From the NCBI GenBank assembly GCA_031260745.1, contig JAISKY010000182.1:1-8235 (forward strand): a stretch of 8,235 nucleotides of DNA, given 5' to 3'. Under the pieces are notes generated by a model that did no database searches, had not been told where the DNA came from, and was given only the letters and a program-made list of their open reading frames with translations. How positions within the stretch are numbered: the first letter of the stretch is position 1; each line of letters begins with the position of its first letter. The stretch is from Oscillospiraceae bacterium. Its GTDB lineage: Bacteria; Bacillota; Clostridia; Oscillospirales; Oscillospiraceae. This document shows, piece by piece, positions 1 through 6,040 of this stretch. A program made the position numbers and the translations under genes.

Positions 1-721
1 GTTTATCGGGTAAGGTTTTGCATCGCTCTAAAATATCAAGCGAAACACCGTCAAGCGGTTGCGCGTCGGTGTTGACAGTATCGTTTTTCCATTCAAGATA
101 ATACTTCTCCTGCGTTTCGATTGCGCCGTATCTAAGACCCTCACTGCTGTTGCCCGCCATAACGAACTGGACGGTTGTGAAAAACGGCTTGTTGAAATGT
201 TCGCTCTGGTTTGAGAGGTTCTGCCGTATGCCCTGCGACACTGAAACCGTAGATTTTTTCAGTTCAATCACCGCTACAGCGATACCATTGATATACACAA
301 CAAGGTCGGGGCGGCGTTCACTGCCCGATTTTATCGTGACTTCCTCCGCAACGGCAAACTCGTTGTTGTGCGAATGTTCCCAGTCTACGAAGTAGACGGT
401 CTTTTCAGACTCGCCGGGGTTCTCTTTGACTTTCGCACCGTATTTGAGCAGCGAATACACCTCTTGATTCGCCTTATACAGCCCTTGCTGTAAATTGCCC
501 GCTGTTTTGATGAGTTCAAACACTGCTTTATCCGCGAGCGTTTGACTATGCCCGCCGCCTTTCGGGGACACGAGCCACGCAGTCAGTTTCTCGGTCATTA
601 CATTGGTATTCGTTTCATAGCGCAGGTCGCCGTAATACTCATAGCCGAGAGCCGGTGCATCACGGAACAAGGCGAGTACGCGGTCTTGTGTTACACGTTC
701 GGCTTCGTTAATTTTCGCCAT
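1..721 (-). CDS. hsdR: Type I restriction enzyme R subunit (HsdR), N-terminal part
   Basis: This is the 5' part of the restriction subunit of a type I R-M system; it runs off the left edge after 240 codons. HsdR provides ATP-dependent DNA translocation and cleavage in the R2M2S complex. The visible part is the N-terminal nuclease domain: Asp139 (in RRPDLVVYING), Glu153 and Lys155 (in VIELKK) form a PD-(D/E)xK site, with the same 14- and 2-residue spacing that I recall for EcoR124I. Gln167 lies where the QxxxY glutamine is expected, but residue 171 is Asn, not Tyr. The helicase motor domains would follow outside the window. I chose ATG at 721 because GGAGG (731-735) lies 9 bases upstream. An in-frame ATG at 727 is only 3 bases from it. 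The start overlaps the end of the hsdS 3' half by 14 bases, which suggests translational coupling. Identification is firm; whether the full gene is intact cannot be seen. Confidence 0.93.
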   Translation of the reverse strand, partial: MAKINEAERVTQDRVLALFRDAPALGYEYYGDLRYETNTNVMTEKLTAWLVSPKGGGHSQTLADKAVFELIKTAGNLQQGLYKANQEVYSLLKYGAKVKENPGESEKTVYFVDWEHSHNNEFAVAEEVTIKSGSERRPDLVVYINGIAVAVIELKKSTVSVSQGIRQNLSNQSEHFNKPFFTTVQFVMAGNSSEGLRYGAIETQEKYYLEWKNDTVNTDAQPLDGVSLDILERCKTLPDK

Positions 722-1307
722 TGTCATCAACCTCCGTTAATCTGATTCTACCCGTCAGCAGCTCCGACATCATACCTTGCTTGAGCTGCCGCGCCTTGTT
801 CAGCTTCGCCGTAAGCCCGTCAATTTCCGCGTCCATATCGGAGAGGATTGTTGCGATTGCGGTTTGTTCGGCTATGTCAATCGGAATGTTTACATATAGT
901 TCCAAAAGCTGATTGTAATGTCGAGTATACCCTATATCCAAGTGCTTTGCGGCTTCACAAATCACGTAAAATAAAAATCGAACTTCGTTGTCTGGCGTTA
1001 TGAGTATTTTTACGCCGTCTGCACCAACTATAAAATTGAAATCGACAAACTTCACCGCAAGCGTATGGTCTCCGAAAATAACTACGCCATTGACATTATG
1101 AAACAATTTCGTTTTTTCCTCACTGTACCCTTCAATAAAATTGTCCGATTGACTAACGACAGGATATGAACCTCTGCTGATAATATCTTGTTGTAGTATT
1201 TGATAAGGTTTGATAGGAATAGACTTTAGCATTTCGCCAAGCTTTTCCTCCACCCACTCGCCCTCAAACCCCGGCAACCGCTTCTTGCCCGTCAGCAACT
1301 CCGACAT
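708..1307 (-). CDS. hsdS: Type I specificity subunit HsdS, C-terminal half (split gene)
   Basis: This 199-residue frame is the second half of a type I DNA specificity subunit, which reads the target sequence for HsdM and HsdR. Residues 1-20 (MSELLTGKKRLPGF, then EGEW) are the conserved linker that normally sits in the middle of HsdS. Residues 21-140 are the second target recognition domain. Residues 145-188 form the closing helical conserved region, ending in KQGMMSELLTG, a copy of the linker at the start of this same frame. Its ATG lies 13 bases before the TGA of the upstream half and in another frame. The only SD-like sequence, AGGGG, is 2 bases from the ATG, too close for normal initiation, so expression would depend on reinitiation. 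The two halves joined would give about 380 residues, the usual HsdS length. A frameshifted single gene is more likely than a designed two-gene arrangement. Confidence 0.88.
   Translation of the reverse strand: MSELLTGKKRLPGFEGEWVEEKLGEMLKSIPIKPYQILQQDIISRGSYPVVSQSDNFIEGYSEEKTKLFHNVNGVVIFGDHTLAVKFVDFNFIVGADGVKILITPDNEVRFLFYVICEAAKHLDIGYTRHYNQLLELYVNIPIDIAEQTAIATILSDMDAEIDGLTAKLNKARQLKQGMMSELLTGRIRLTEVDDNGEN
750..782 (-). repeat. C-terminal copy of the HsdS conserved repeat
   Basis: This segment and 1287-1318 are imperfect direct repeats within hsdS, both encoding a KQG...MSELLTG motif. They differ at a few bases plus one missing base in the other copy. Such paired conserved regions are normal in type I HsdS, where they make the two halves pseudo-symmetric. 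They are also long enough to serve as sites of recombination between halves of specificity genes. I saw no further copies in the window. Confidence 0.75.
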
Positions 1308-1318
1308 AACCCCTGCTT
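1287..1318 (-). other. Frameshift site in hsdS at the central conserved repeat
   Basis: The 32 bases here encode the central KQG-MSELLTG segment of HsdS. A close copy of 33 bases at 750-782 encodes the same motif at the C-terminus in an open frame (AAGCAAGGTATG then ATGTCGGAG). Here the corresponding stretch reads AAGCAGGGG then TTATGTCGGAG, one base shorter. The missing base lies between the KQG codons and the ATG, next to a run of four G (minus strand). Restoring one base would join the two flanking frames into one HsdS of about 380 residues. A real mutation, a switching site and an assembly or sequencing error all remain possible. Confidence 0.85.
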
Positions 1319-1849
1319 GATATTGCGCTTCTTAGCAATCAGCCGCTCAAGCGCGGAGATGTAGCCGTCAGCGTCCGATAGCGCGGCGGCGATTGCGCGT
1401 TGTTCGGGGAGCGGCGGGAGGGGGATTGTAAGTTCTCTAAAATCACCGTTAGTAATTTGGTTTATTGTTGCATTACTTTTTCCGTGAATCTGTTTTTGTA
1501 TAATGCTACTGCAAAATACTTGATATAAAAATTCAAAACGCGGACTACGAACACACGTCATAAACGCACCCCAAGTTGCGTTATAATCTCGGTCGGCAAT
1601 CGCACATTTGCCAATTAACGCACTGCTTCCATTTCGGACACAAATAATAATATCGCCCTTGTGTACGAGGTGCATTTCATCTATTTCGCAGTCTACATAC
1701 ACATTATCATTGAATACGAGTTGCCCGTTCTGAACATTTGAAGAACGGATAACAAGCAAGCCGTGGCTTTTTACGTTTTGCGGGCTGTAAGTCAACCCTT
1801 GCAACAGTTCATCGGGAGAGCAGAAAGGCGCAGTTTCAAACATCACCAT
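1292..1849 (-). CDS. hsdS: Type I specificity subunit HsdS, N-terminal half (split gene)
   Basis: This 185-residue frame is the first half of the specificity subunit. Residues 1-140 hold the first target recognition domain (GLTYSP..., LLVIRSSNVQNG, KGDIIICVRNG). Residues 142-180 are the conserved region with PLPPLPEQRAIAAALSD and a helical stretch ending in KKRNIKQG. There the family would continue with a Met-x-Glu-Leu-Leu-Thr-Gly linker, but this frame reads LCRSC and stops; the linker is found in the next frame. The gene begins at the end of hsdM: the TGA of hsdM overlaps two in-frame ATGs, at 1849 (8 bases into hsdM) and at 1843 (TGATG arrangement). Either fits coupled translation, and the second gives a protein 2 residues shorter. 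Half-length HsdS proteins with one recognition domain can dimerise and work in some type IC systems, so this product could be functional; that is inference. Confidence 0.88.
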   Translation of the reverse strand: MVMFETAPFCSPDELLQGLTYSPQNVKSHGLLVIRSSNVQNGQLVFNDNVYVDCEIDEMHLVHKGDIIICVRNGSSALIGKCAIADRDYNATWGAFMTCVRSPRFEFLYQVFCSSIIQKQIHGKSNATINQITNGDFRELTIPLPPLPEQRAIAAALSDADGYISALERLIAKKRNIKQGLCRSC

Positions 1850-4278
1850 ACAAACCCCATCCTTTCCAGATGAGATTTCACCTTGCTCTCAAGCTCCGCG
1901 ACTTCGGCTTCGAGCGCAGGCATTGTATACTCATAGCGTTCCGCAAGCTCCGTCACTCTATCGGCTATGCTGTGGCTTACCGCCGTATACAGCGCAAACA
2001 CGCCGCCCACAAGCGAGCGATACCATTTGCGTTCAAGCAGCAGCTCTATGCACTCGCTGTCCTTTAGCTTCGGATATTGCTCGCGGGTTTTCTTGTCGAG
2101 CGCAGCGCGGAGGTCTTTGAGTACCTTTGCTCCGTCATCTACCCGTGTAACTAAATCTTGTAAGTTCTGCAAGACTGCTTTATCGCCAGCGTCAAGCGAC
2201 TTGTCTTTCAGCGTTTTCTTGAGGAGCGGCTTGTCGAGGTTGCCGTTTTCTTTCAGCACATCGCTGATAGCAGAACCTTCTTCAGCGCTTTCAAGCATCT
2301 CGTCCAGTTCAGCCTGTGCCGCCGCAATGACTATTTCGGTATCGTCAATCGCCTTTTGCTCCGCCGAGAAAAACATCTCAATGACAAGAGATTTCGGCAC
2401 GAGCCTACCGTCCCAACCCGTTTCGGTGGTTTTCGTTTCTTCCGTGCCGTCTTTCTTTTTCTTGGTCGCTGTCTTGCTGAATATCTCAATATCGCGTATT
2501 GCCTTATATCCGTCTTGGACGAGAAGATACACGTCGTCTGACATCACTTCATTCCAATAGGATAGCAACACCTCATACGCATCGTACTTGTCAACAAGCG
2601 TGACAGGTTCATACTCCGTAAGAATACGCTCGGCTATTTCGGCAATCAGCAGTTTCGGCTTTGTAGTAACATCTATCGAGCGGAGTTTGCCGTCAACGCT
2701 TGATTTCCAGTTCTCAAAAGCGTTTTCTACCTTATCGGCGTATGCAGAAAAATCCGCGTCGCCGTAAATGGTATCGCGGATAGCGTCCTTCTCCACGGCA
2801 AGCGAATAGAAGCCGTCACGAAGCGGTGCAAAAAGCGACGCTTGCAATTTCGGAAACGTCTGCCAATAGAGTGAGAGACTTTCGATGTCCGCGCTCGGTA
2901 TTCCACCGGAGAGATGTCCCGCGATACTCTGCAAATCCTCGTAAGTCCCGCCGTCAATGTAGCGCGGAATGTTAAGGTTATAAGCGTTCTTGTCCTTTAT
3001 CTCACTAACTGGGACAAGTCGGGAGTATTTAGGCAGTTCAAGCTGTTCGGTGAATACGGTCGTGATTTTATATACGTCGCGTTCCCGTAGACGGTTCTTG
3101 TTGCCGTCTTTAATGAAGTTGCGGCTTGCGTCAATCATAAAGATGCTGTCGCGCTCGTCGGCGTTTTCTTTGTCAATGACAATAATGCAGGCGGGTATGC
3201 TCGTGCCGTAGAATAGGTTTGCGGGCAAGCCAATAATGCCCTTGATATAGCCGTTATCAATGAGCGATTGGCGTATAGTCGCCTCGGCGTTGCCGCGAAA
3301 CAGTACGCCGTGGGGCAGGATAACCGCCGCTTTGCCGTTGCGCTTCAGTGACTTGACGATGTGGAGTAGCCAAGCGAAGTCGCCGTTCTTCTGCGGCGGT
3401 CGGTCACCGTAGCCGTCAAAGCGACCGTACTCTTTCAATCCGTGCGTCCAGTTCTTATCAGAAAACGGAGGATTTACTACGACGAAATCAAACTGACGCA
3501 ACGCTCTGTCGTCGTTCGGGTTCATATACTGCGGGTCGGAGAACGTACTGTAACCGCCCTTAATCTCGGCGGTGGCGCGGTTATGCAGAACGAGATTCAT
3601 TCGCGCAAGTCCGGCGGTAGTGCCTTCTTTCTCCTGACCGTAAATGGCTACATCAACAGGGGCGGCTTCGGCGGCTCGAATGAGCAGAGAGCCGGAACCG
3701 CAAGCCGGGTCGTATAGTGTGGTATCGCTCCCCTTGGCGTATTCAATCCCGACGACTTTAGAGAGTATCCGCGATACTTCGGCAGGCGTATAGAATTGCC
3801 CTTTGCTCTTACCACTCTCGGTGGCAAAGTTCCGCATAAGGTACTCGTAAGCATCGCCGATAATGTCATCGCCGTCAGCGCGGTTGCGACTGAAGTCCGG
3901 CATCTGGTCGCGGAATATGCCGAGCAGTTCGCTCAGCTTATCAACCATTTCTTTGCCCTTGCCGAGCTTGTCCTCGTCATTGAAGTGCGCGTTGTCGATA
4001 ACCCCGCGCAAATCGTTAGCCTCGGCGAGCTTTGCGATGATTTTGTCCATCTCCTCGCCGATGTTCTTGTTTCCAATCAACGAGAGCATATCGTCGAAGC
4101 TCCCACCGTCCGGCACGTCAATGTCACCGTAAGCAACGCCTTTGAACTTGTCCGAAACGTACTTCACGAACAAAAGCGTCAGTATATAGTACTTGTATTG
4201 CGAGCTGTCCATACCTCCGCGTAGGCTGTCGCAGCTTGCCCACAGGCTTGAGTAGAGTTCGCTTTTCTTAACCGCCAT
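1843..4278 (-). CDS. hsdM: Type I DNA methyltransferase subunit HsdM, long form
   Basis: HsdM transfers a methyl group from S-adenosylmethionine to adenine N6 in the target chosen by HsdS. It is also needed for restriction. The N-terminal helical domain spans about residues 8-150 (LWASCDSLRGGMDSSQYKYY). QFYTP (161-165) precedes the catalytic domain. DPACGSG (190-196) is the SAM-binding motif and NPPF (269-272) is the N6-adenine catalytic motif; both are intact. Residues from about 430 on form a long, largely helical, charged extension that ends in a probable coiled coil (ALEAEVAELESKV). At 811 residues it is well above the roughly 500-530 of E. coli HsdM. I recall a longer clostridial form of this size, so the extension is probably a known subfamily trait. 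The ATG at 4278 has AGGAGA 7 bases upstream. The gene follows the HTH gene by 35 bases, and its TGA overlaps the start of hsdS. Confidence 0.96.
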   Translation of the reverse strand: MAVKKSELYSSLWASCDSLRGGMDSSQYKYYILTLLFVKYVSDKFKGVAYGDIDVPDGGSFDDMLSLIGNKNIGEEMDKIIAKLAEANDLRGVIDNAHFNDEDKLGKGKEMVDKLSELLGIFRDQMPDFSRNRADGDDIIGDAYEYLMRNFATESGKSKGQFYTPAEVSRILSKVVGIEYAKGSDTTLYDPACGSGSLLIRAAEAAPVDVAIYGQEKEGTTAGLARMNLVLHNRATAEIKGGYSTFSDPQYMNPNDDRALRQFDFVVVNPPFSDKNWTHGLKEYGRFDGYGDRPPQKNGDFAWLLHIVKSLKRNGKAAVILPHGVLFRGNAEATIRQSLIDNGYIKGIIGLPANLFYGTSIPACIIVIDKENADERDSIFMIDASRNFIKDGNKNRLRERDVYKITTVFTEQLELPKYSRLVPVSEIKDKNAYNLNIPRYIDGGTYEDLQSIAGHLSGGIPSADIESLSLYWQTFPKLQASLFAPLRDGFYSLAVEKDAIRDTIYGDADFSAYADKVENAFENWKSSVDGKLRSIDVTTKPKLLIAEIAERILTEYEPVTLVDKYDAYEVLLSYWNEVMSDDVYLLVQDGYKAIRDIEIFSKTATKKKKDGTEETKTTETGWDGRLVPKSLVIEMFFSAEQKAIDDTEIVIAAAQAELDEMLESAEEGSAISDVLKENGNLDKPLLKKTLKDKSLDAGDKAVLQNLQDLVTRVDDGAKVLKDLRAALDKKTREQYPKLKDSECIELLLERKWYRSLVGGVFALYTAVSHSIADRVTELAERYEYTMPALEAEVAELESKVKSHLERMGFVW

Positions 4279-4313
4279 AGTATCTTCTCCTTCGATTTAC
4301 ACTTTTGTCCGTA

Positions 4314-4523
4314 TTATTCGGATTCCGAACCACCGCGTACCCACGCGTCCACCTCAGAAATTTTGAATTTATATCGCTTGCCTGCACGACTGACCGGAAT
4401 TTTACCGTTCCGAATCCAAGTGCGTACCGTATCCTCACTGACGCTAAGGTATAATGCAATATCTTCGAGATTAACCCATTTTTCCGGCAAGGAGTTGTTG
4501 TTGTCATTCTGTTCGGTTGCTAT
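4314..4523 (-). CDS. Small excisionase-family helix-turn-helix protein, non-ATG start
   Basis: The frame reads LPEKWVNLEDIALYLSVSED, then TVRTWIRNGKIPVSRAGKRY and KFKISEVDAWVRGGSESE before TAA at 4314. This is the HTH_17 / excisionase (winged MerR-like) DNA-binding domain, with TVRTWIRNGKIP as the likely recognition helix. It is the first gene of the hsd operon, 35 bases before hsdM, so it may regulate the R-M genes; that role is inferred from position. There is no in-frame ATG or GTG start after the promoter. GGAGGA (4532-4537) lies 8 bases before an in-frame ATA (4523-4521), which would give a natural-looking 69-residue protein starting MATEQNDNNNSLPEKW. A TTG at 4490 would give 58 residues but has no SD. 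ATGs at 4507 and 4545 are out of frame. It may therefore use a rare start, or carry an ATG-to-ATA change. The domain call is strong; the start is uncertain. Confidence 0.82.
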   Translation of the reverse strand: MATEQNDNNNSLPEKWVNLEDIALYLSVSEDTVRTWIRNGKIPVSRAGKRYKFKISEVDAWVRGGSESE

Positions 4524-4531
4524 CGGTTTCG

Positions 4532-4537
4532 TCCTCC
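4532..4537 (-). promoter_or_regulatory. Shine-Dalgarno sequence of the HTH gene
   Basis: GGAGGA on the minus strand, 8 bases before the in-frame ATA at 4523. It is the only strong ribosome binding site between the promoter and the HTH domain, and it decides the proposed start. The nearest ATG downstream, at 4507, is 24 bases away and in the wrong frame. Confidence 0.7.
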
Positions 4538-4553
4538 ACTCATTCTCTAAATT

Positions 4554-4582
4554 AGTATATCATACATTGGCGCAAATTACAA
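4554..4582 (-). promoter_or_regulatory. Sigma-70-type promoter of the hsd operon
   Basis: On the minus strand, TTGTAA (4577-4582) is followed by a 17-base spacer and TATACT (4554-4559). This matches 4 of 6 and 5 of 6 of the consensus at ideal spacing. Transcription would start near 4546-4548, about 10 bases before the GGAGGA site, giving a very short leader for the HTH-hsdM-hsdS-hsdR operon. It lies just after the end of the upstream TPR-like frame, so the R-M genes have their own promoter. This is prediction from sequence alone. Confidence 0.72.
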
Positions 4583-4616
4583 TGGTTTAGTTGATGTTAT
4601 ATGTGTTTAGTGTGTA

Positions 4617-5003
4617 TTATTGCATTTCGGCTGCGCGAGCCACACAATCGCTAATCTTTTTTCGGAGTGCTGCGGCTTCATCTTTCAGTCCGATTTCAAG
4701 AGCATACTCATAACACTCTTTTGCTTCTGCAAAGAACTCAAAGTCATACCACAAATCTCCAAAGTTATTAAAAGCATTGAAAGAATTGCCCGGTTCCTGT
4801 TTCAGTGATTTTGACACAGGCTTGCGAATTTCATCGTACAGTTGGTGGGCTACATCAATACGGTCAAGCATAAGGTTGACATTCATTCTGCGATGCTTCT
4901 CTTGGATGACGGTGAATTGGCTTGTCCCTGAGAGTATGTCGCTATCTTCACCGCCGCCGTATAAAGCTGCTCCTAACTCGCAAGCATTTATATAACAGTT
5001 CAC
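4617..5003 (-). CDS. Hypothetical protein with TPR-like C-terminus, possibly a gene remnant
   Basis: This frame has up to 128 codons from GTG at 5003 to TAA at 4617. The C-terminal part (about residues 70-128: NSFNAFNNFGDLWYDFEFFA, EAKECYEYALEIGLKDEAAA) has the helix spacing and the A/Y/G pattern of tetratricopeptide-like repeats, which bind proteins. I do not recognise the family. The start is unclear. The GTG lies inside the repeat behind the permease stop codon and has no SD, and an in-frame TGA sits just upstream (5007-5009). The N-terminal stretch INACELGAALYGGGEDSD looks like read-through rather than a designed start. ATG at 4886 (residue 40), with GAGAAG 9 bases upstream, gives a more plausible 89-residue protein. 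It has no partner in either neighbouring operon. It may be the 3' end of a larger gene cut at the junction, or a small real gene. Confidence 0.5.
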   Translation of the reverse strand: MNCYINACELGAALYGGGEDSDILSGTSQFTVIQEKHRRMNVNLMLDRIDVAHQLYDEIRKPVSKSLKQEPGNSFNAFNNFGDLWYDFEFFAEAKECYEYALEIGLKDEAAALRKKISDCVARAAEMQ

Positions 5004-5015
5004 TGTTCACTGTTA
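4993..5015. repeat. Short palindromic direct-repeat element behind the permease gene
   Basis: On the plus strand the element begins TAACAGT and ends ACTGTTA, a perfect 7-bp inverted pair. Inside are two tandem copies of GTTCACT (4998-5004 and 5005-5011) followed by GTTA. It starts 1 base after the permease stop codon and marks the border between the transporter genes and the segment with the TPR-like frame and the R-M operon. I recall similar AACAGTTCACTGTT-type repeats in intergenic regions of some Clostridia, but cannot check this. It could be a dispersed repeat, a weak hairpin or a recombination scar. A terminator is unlikely, since no T run follows. Confidence 0.6.
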
Positions 5016-5016
5016 C

Positions 5017-6039
5017 CTATTTTACTCCGCCTGTTTTTCTTAGGAGAACTATAAATATCGGCGCGCCTATTATGGCGGTCAGTATTGATACCGGGATTTC
5101 CGACGGGATTACACTTCTTGCGACTGTATCCGTTACTAGGAGAAATACCGCTCCCAGTCCGATACAGGCGGGGATTACGCGCTTATTGTTACTGCCGAAA
5201 ATCATTCTGGCTATGTGCGGAACAAGTAAGCCTATCCAGCCGATTTGCCCGCACGTCGCGATTACCGCCGCCGTTATCACCGTTGACGCGGCTATTACGA
5301 TTATCCTGACCAGTTTCACGTTTACGCCAATAGCGCGAGCCTCGTTTTCGGGGAGGCTCATAACATTAAGCCGCCAACGTATCGCATATAGCGCGAGCGT
5401 TCCGGTTATGATTAACGGCGCACCTAACGCCAGGCGCGAAAACGTTGTTCCGGTAAGCGAACCCATCAGCCAAAACGTAATGCCCGGCAGCGCGTCCTGA
5501 GGGTCGGCGACATACTTTACAACGGACAACAGCGCGGAAAACAACGCTCCGACGACCATTCCCGCGAGTATCAGCATAATCGTGCCTCCGCGCCCTTTCG
5601 GACCGCTTGTGAACACTACCGCGACCATAACGGCGGCTACTCCGAAGAATACCGCCCATAACTGCACATATAACATCTTATACCCGAGCATAATAGCCGC
5701 CGCCGCGCCGAATGACGCTCCGGAGGCTACGCCAAGCGTGTCCGGAGTCGCGAGCGGATTTGAGAATATGCTTTGAAACGATGCGCCCGCGACCGCAAGC
5801 CCCGCGCCCGCGACGAGCGCGAGTAAAACTCTGGGCAGACGAATGTTGAAAATGACGCGGGTTGTTACCTCGCTGACCTGAGCGTTCGGGAAAAGCGGCG
5901 CGAACAGACATTCGATAATATCGCGCGCTCCGATAGCGTACCGTCCTATGCCGATTGATGCAATCCCCAGTATTACAGGCGCGGCGATTAACGCGACTGC
6001 CCAAAGTATGTCTTTTTTGGAGCGTTCTTTTGGTTCCAT
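5017..6039 (-). CDS. Iron-complex/corrinoid ABC transporter permease, BtuC/FecCD family
   Basis: This 340-residue integral membrane subunit belongs to the type II importer family that takes up Fe(III)-siderophores, heme or vitamin B12. It forms the homodimeric channel that receives the ligand from the binding protein. A first hydrophobic segment lies at residues 12-36, and about ten segments follow in total. Family landmarks are RLPR (67-70), NPLATPD (94-100), the EARAIGVN coupling region (233-240) that contacts the ATPase, GQIGWIGLLVPHIAR (264-278) and EIPVSILTAIIGAPIF (314-329). Length and motifs indicate a complete, intact protein. The ATG at 6039 is 1 base after the TAA of the binding-protein gene and has no strong SD, so translation is probably coupled. 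The expected ATP-binding subunit gene does not follow. The substrate cannot be told from the permease alone. Confidence 0.93.
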   Translation of the reverse strand: MEPKERSKKDILWAVALIAAPVILGIASIGIGRYAIGARDIIECLFAPLFPNAQVSEVTTRVIFNIRLPRVLLALVAGAGLAVAGASFQSIFSNPLATPDTLGVASGASFGAAAAIMLGYKMLYVQLWAVFFGVAAVMVAVVFTSGPKGRGGTIMLILAGMVVGALFSALLSVVKYVADPQDALPGITFWLMGSLTGTTFSRLALGAPLIITGTLALYAIRWRLNVMSLPENEARAIGVNVKLVRIIVIAASTVITAAVIATCGQIGWIGLLVPHIARMIFGSNNKRVIPACIGLGAVFLLVTDTVARSVIPSEIPVSILTAIIGAPIFIVLLRKTGGVK

Positions 6040-6040
6040 A

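Noticed and set aside
1967..2560. A 197-codon plus-strand open frame rich in serine
   Set aside because: It is antisense to the Glu/Lys/Ala-rich C-terminal part of hsdM; the serine bias is what such an antisense frame produces.
4268..4507. A 79-codon minus-strand frame starting at ATG 4507
   Set aside because: It overlaps the HTH gene in another frame, has no SD at its ATG, overlaps the start of hsdM and has no recognisable domain. The neighbouring frame encodes a clear HTH domain.
4993..5015. CRISPR-like array
   Set aside because: There are only two 7-base tandem copies with no spacers.
5678..6004. Arg/Gly-rich minus-strand open frame inside the permease gene
   Set aside because: It is an out-of-frame shadow of the permease, which has a full set of family motifs.
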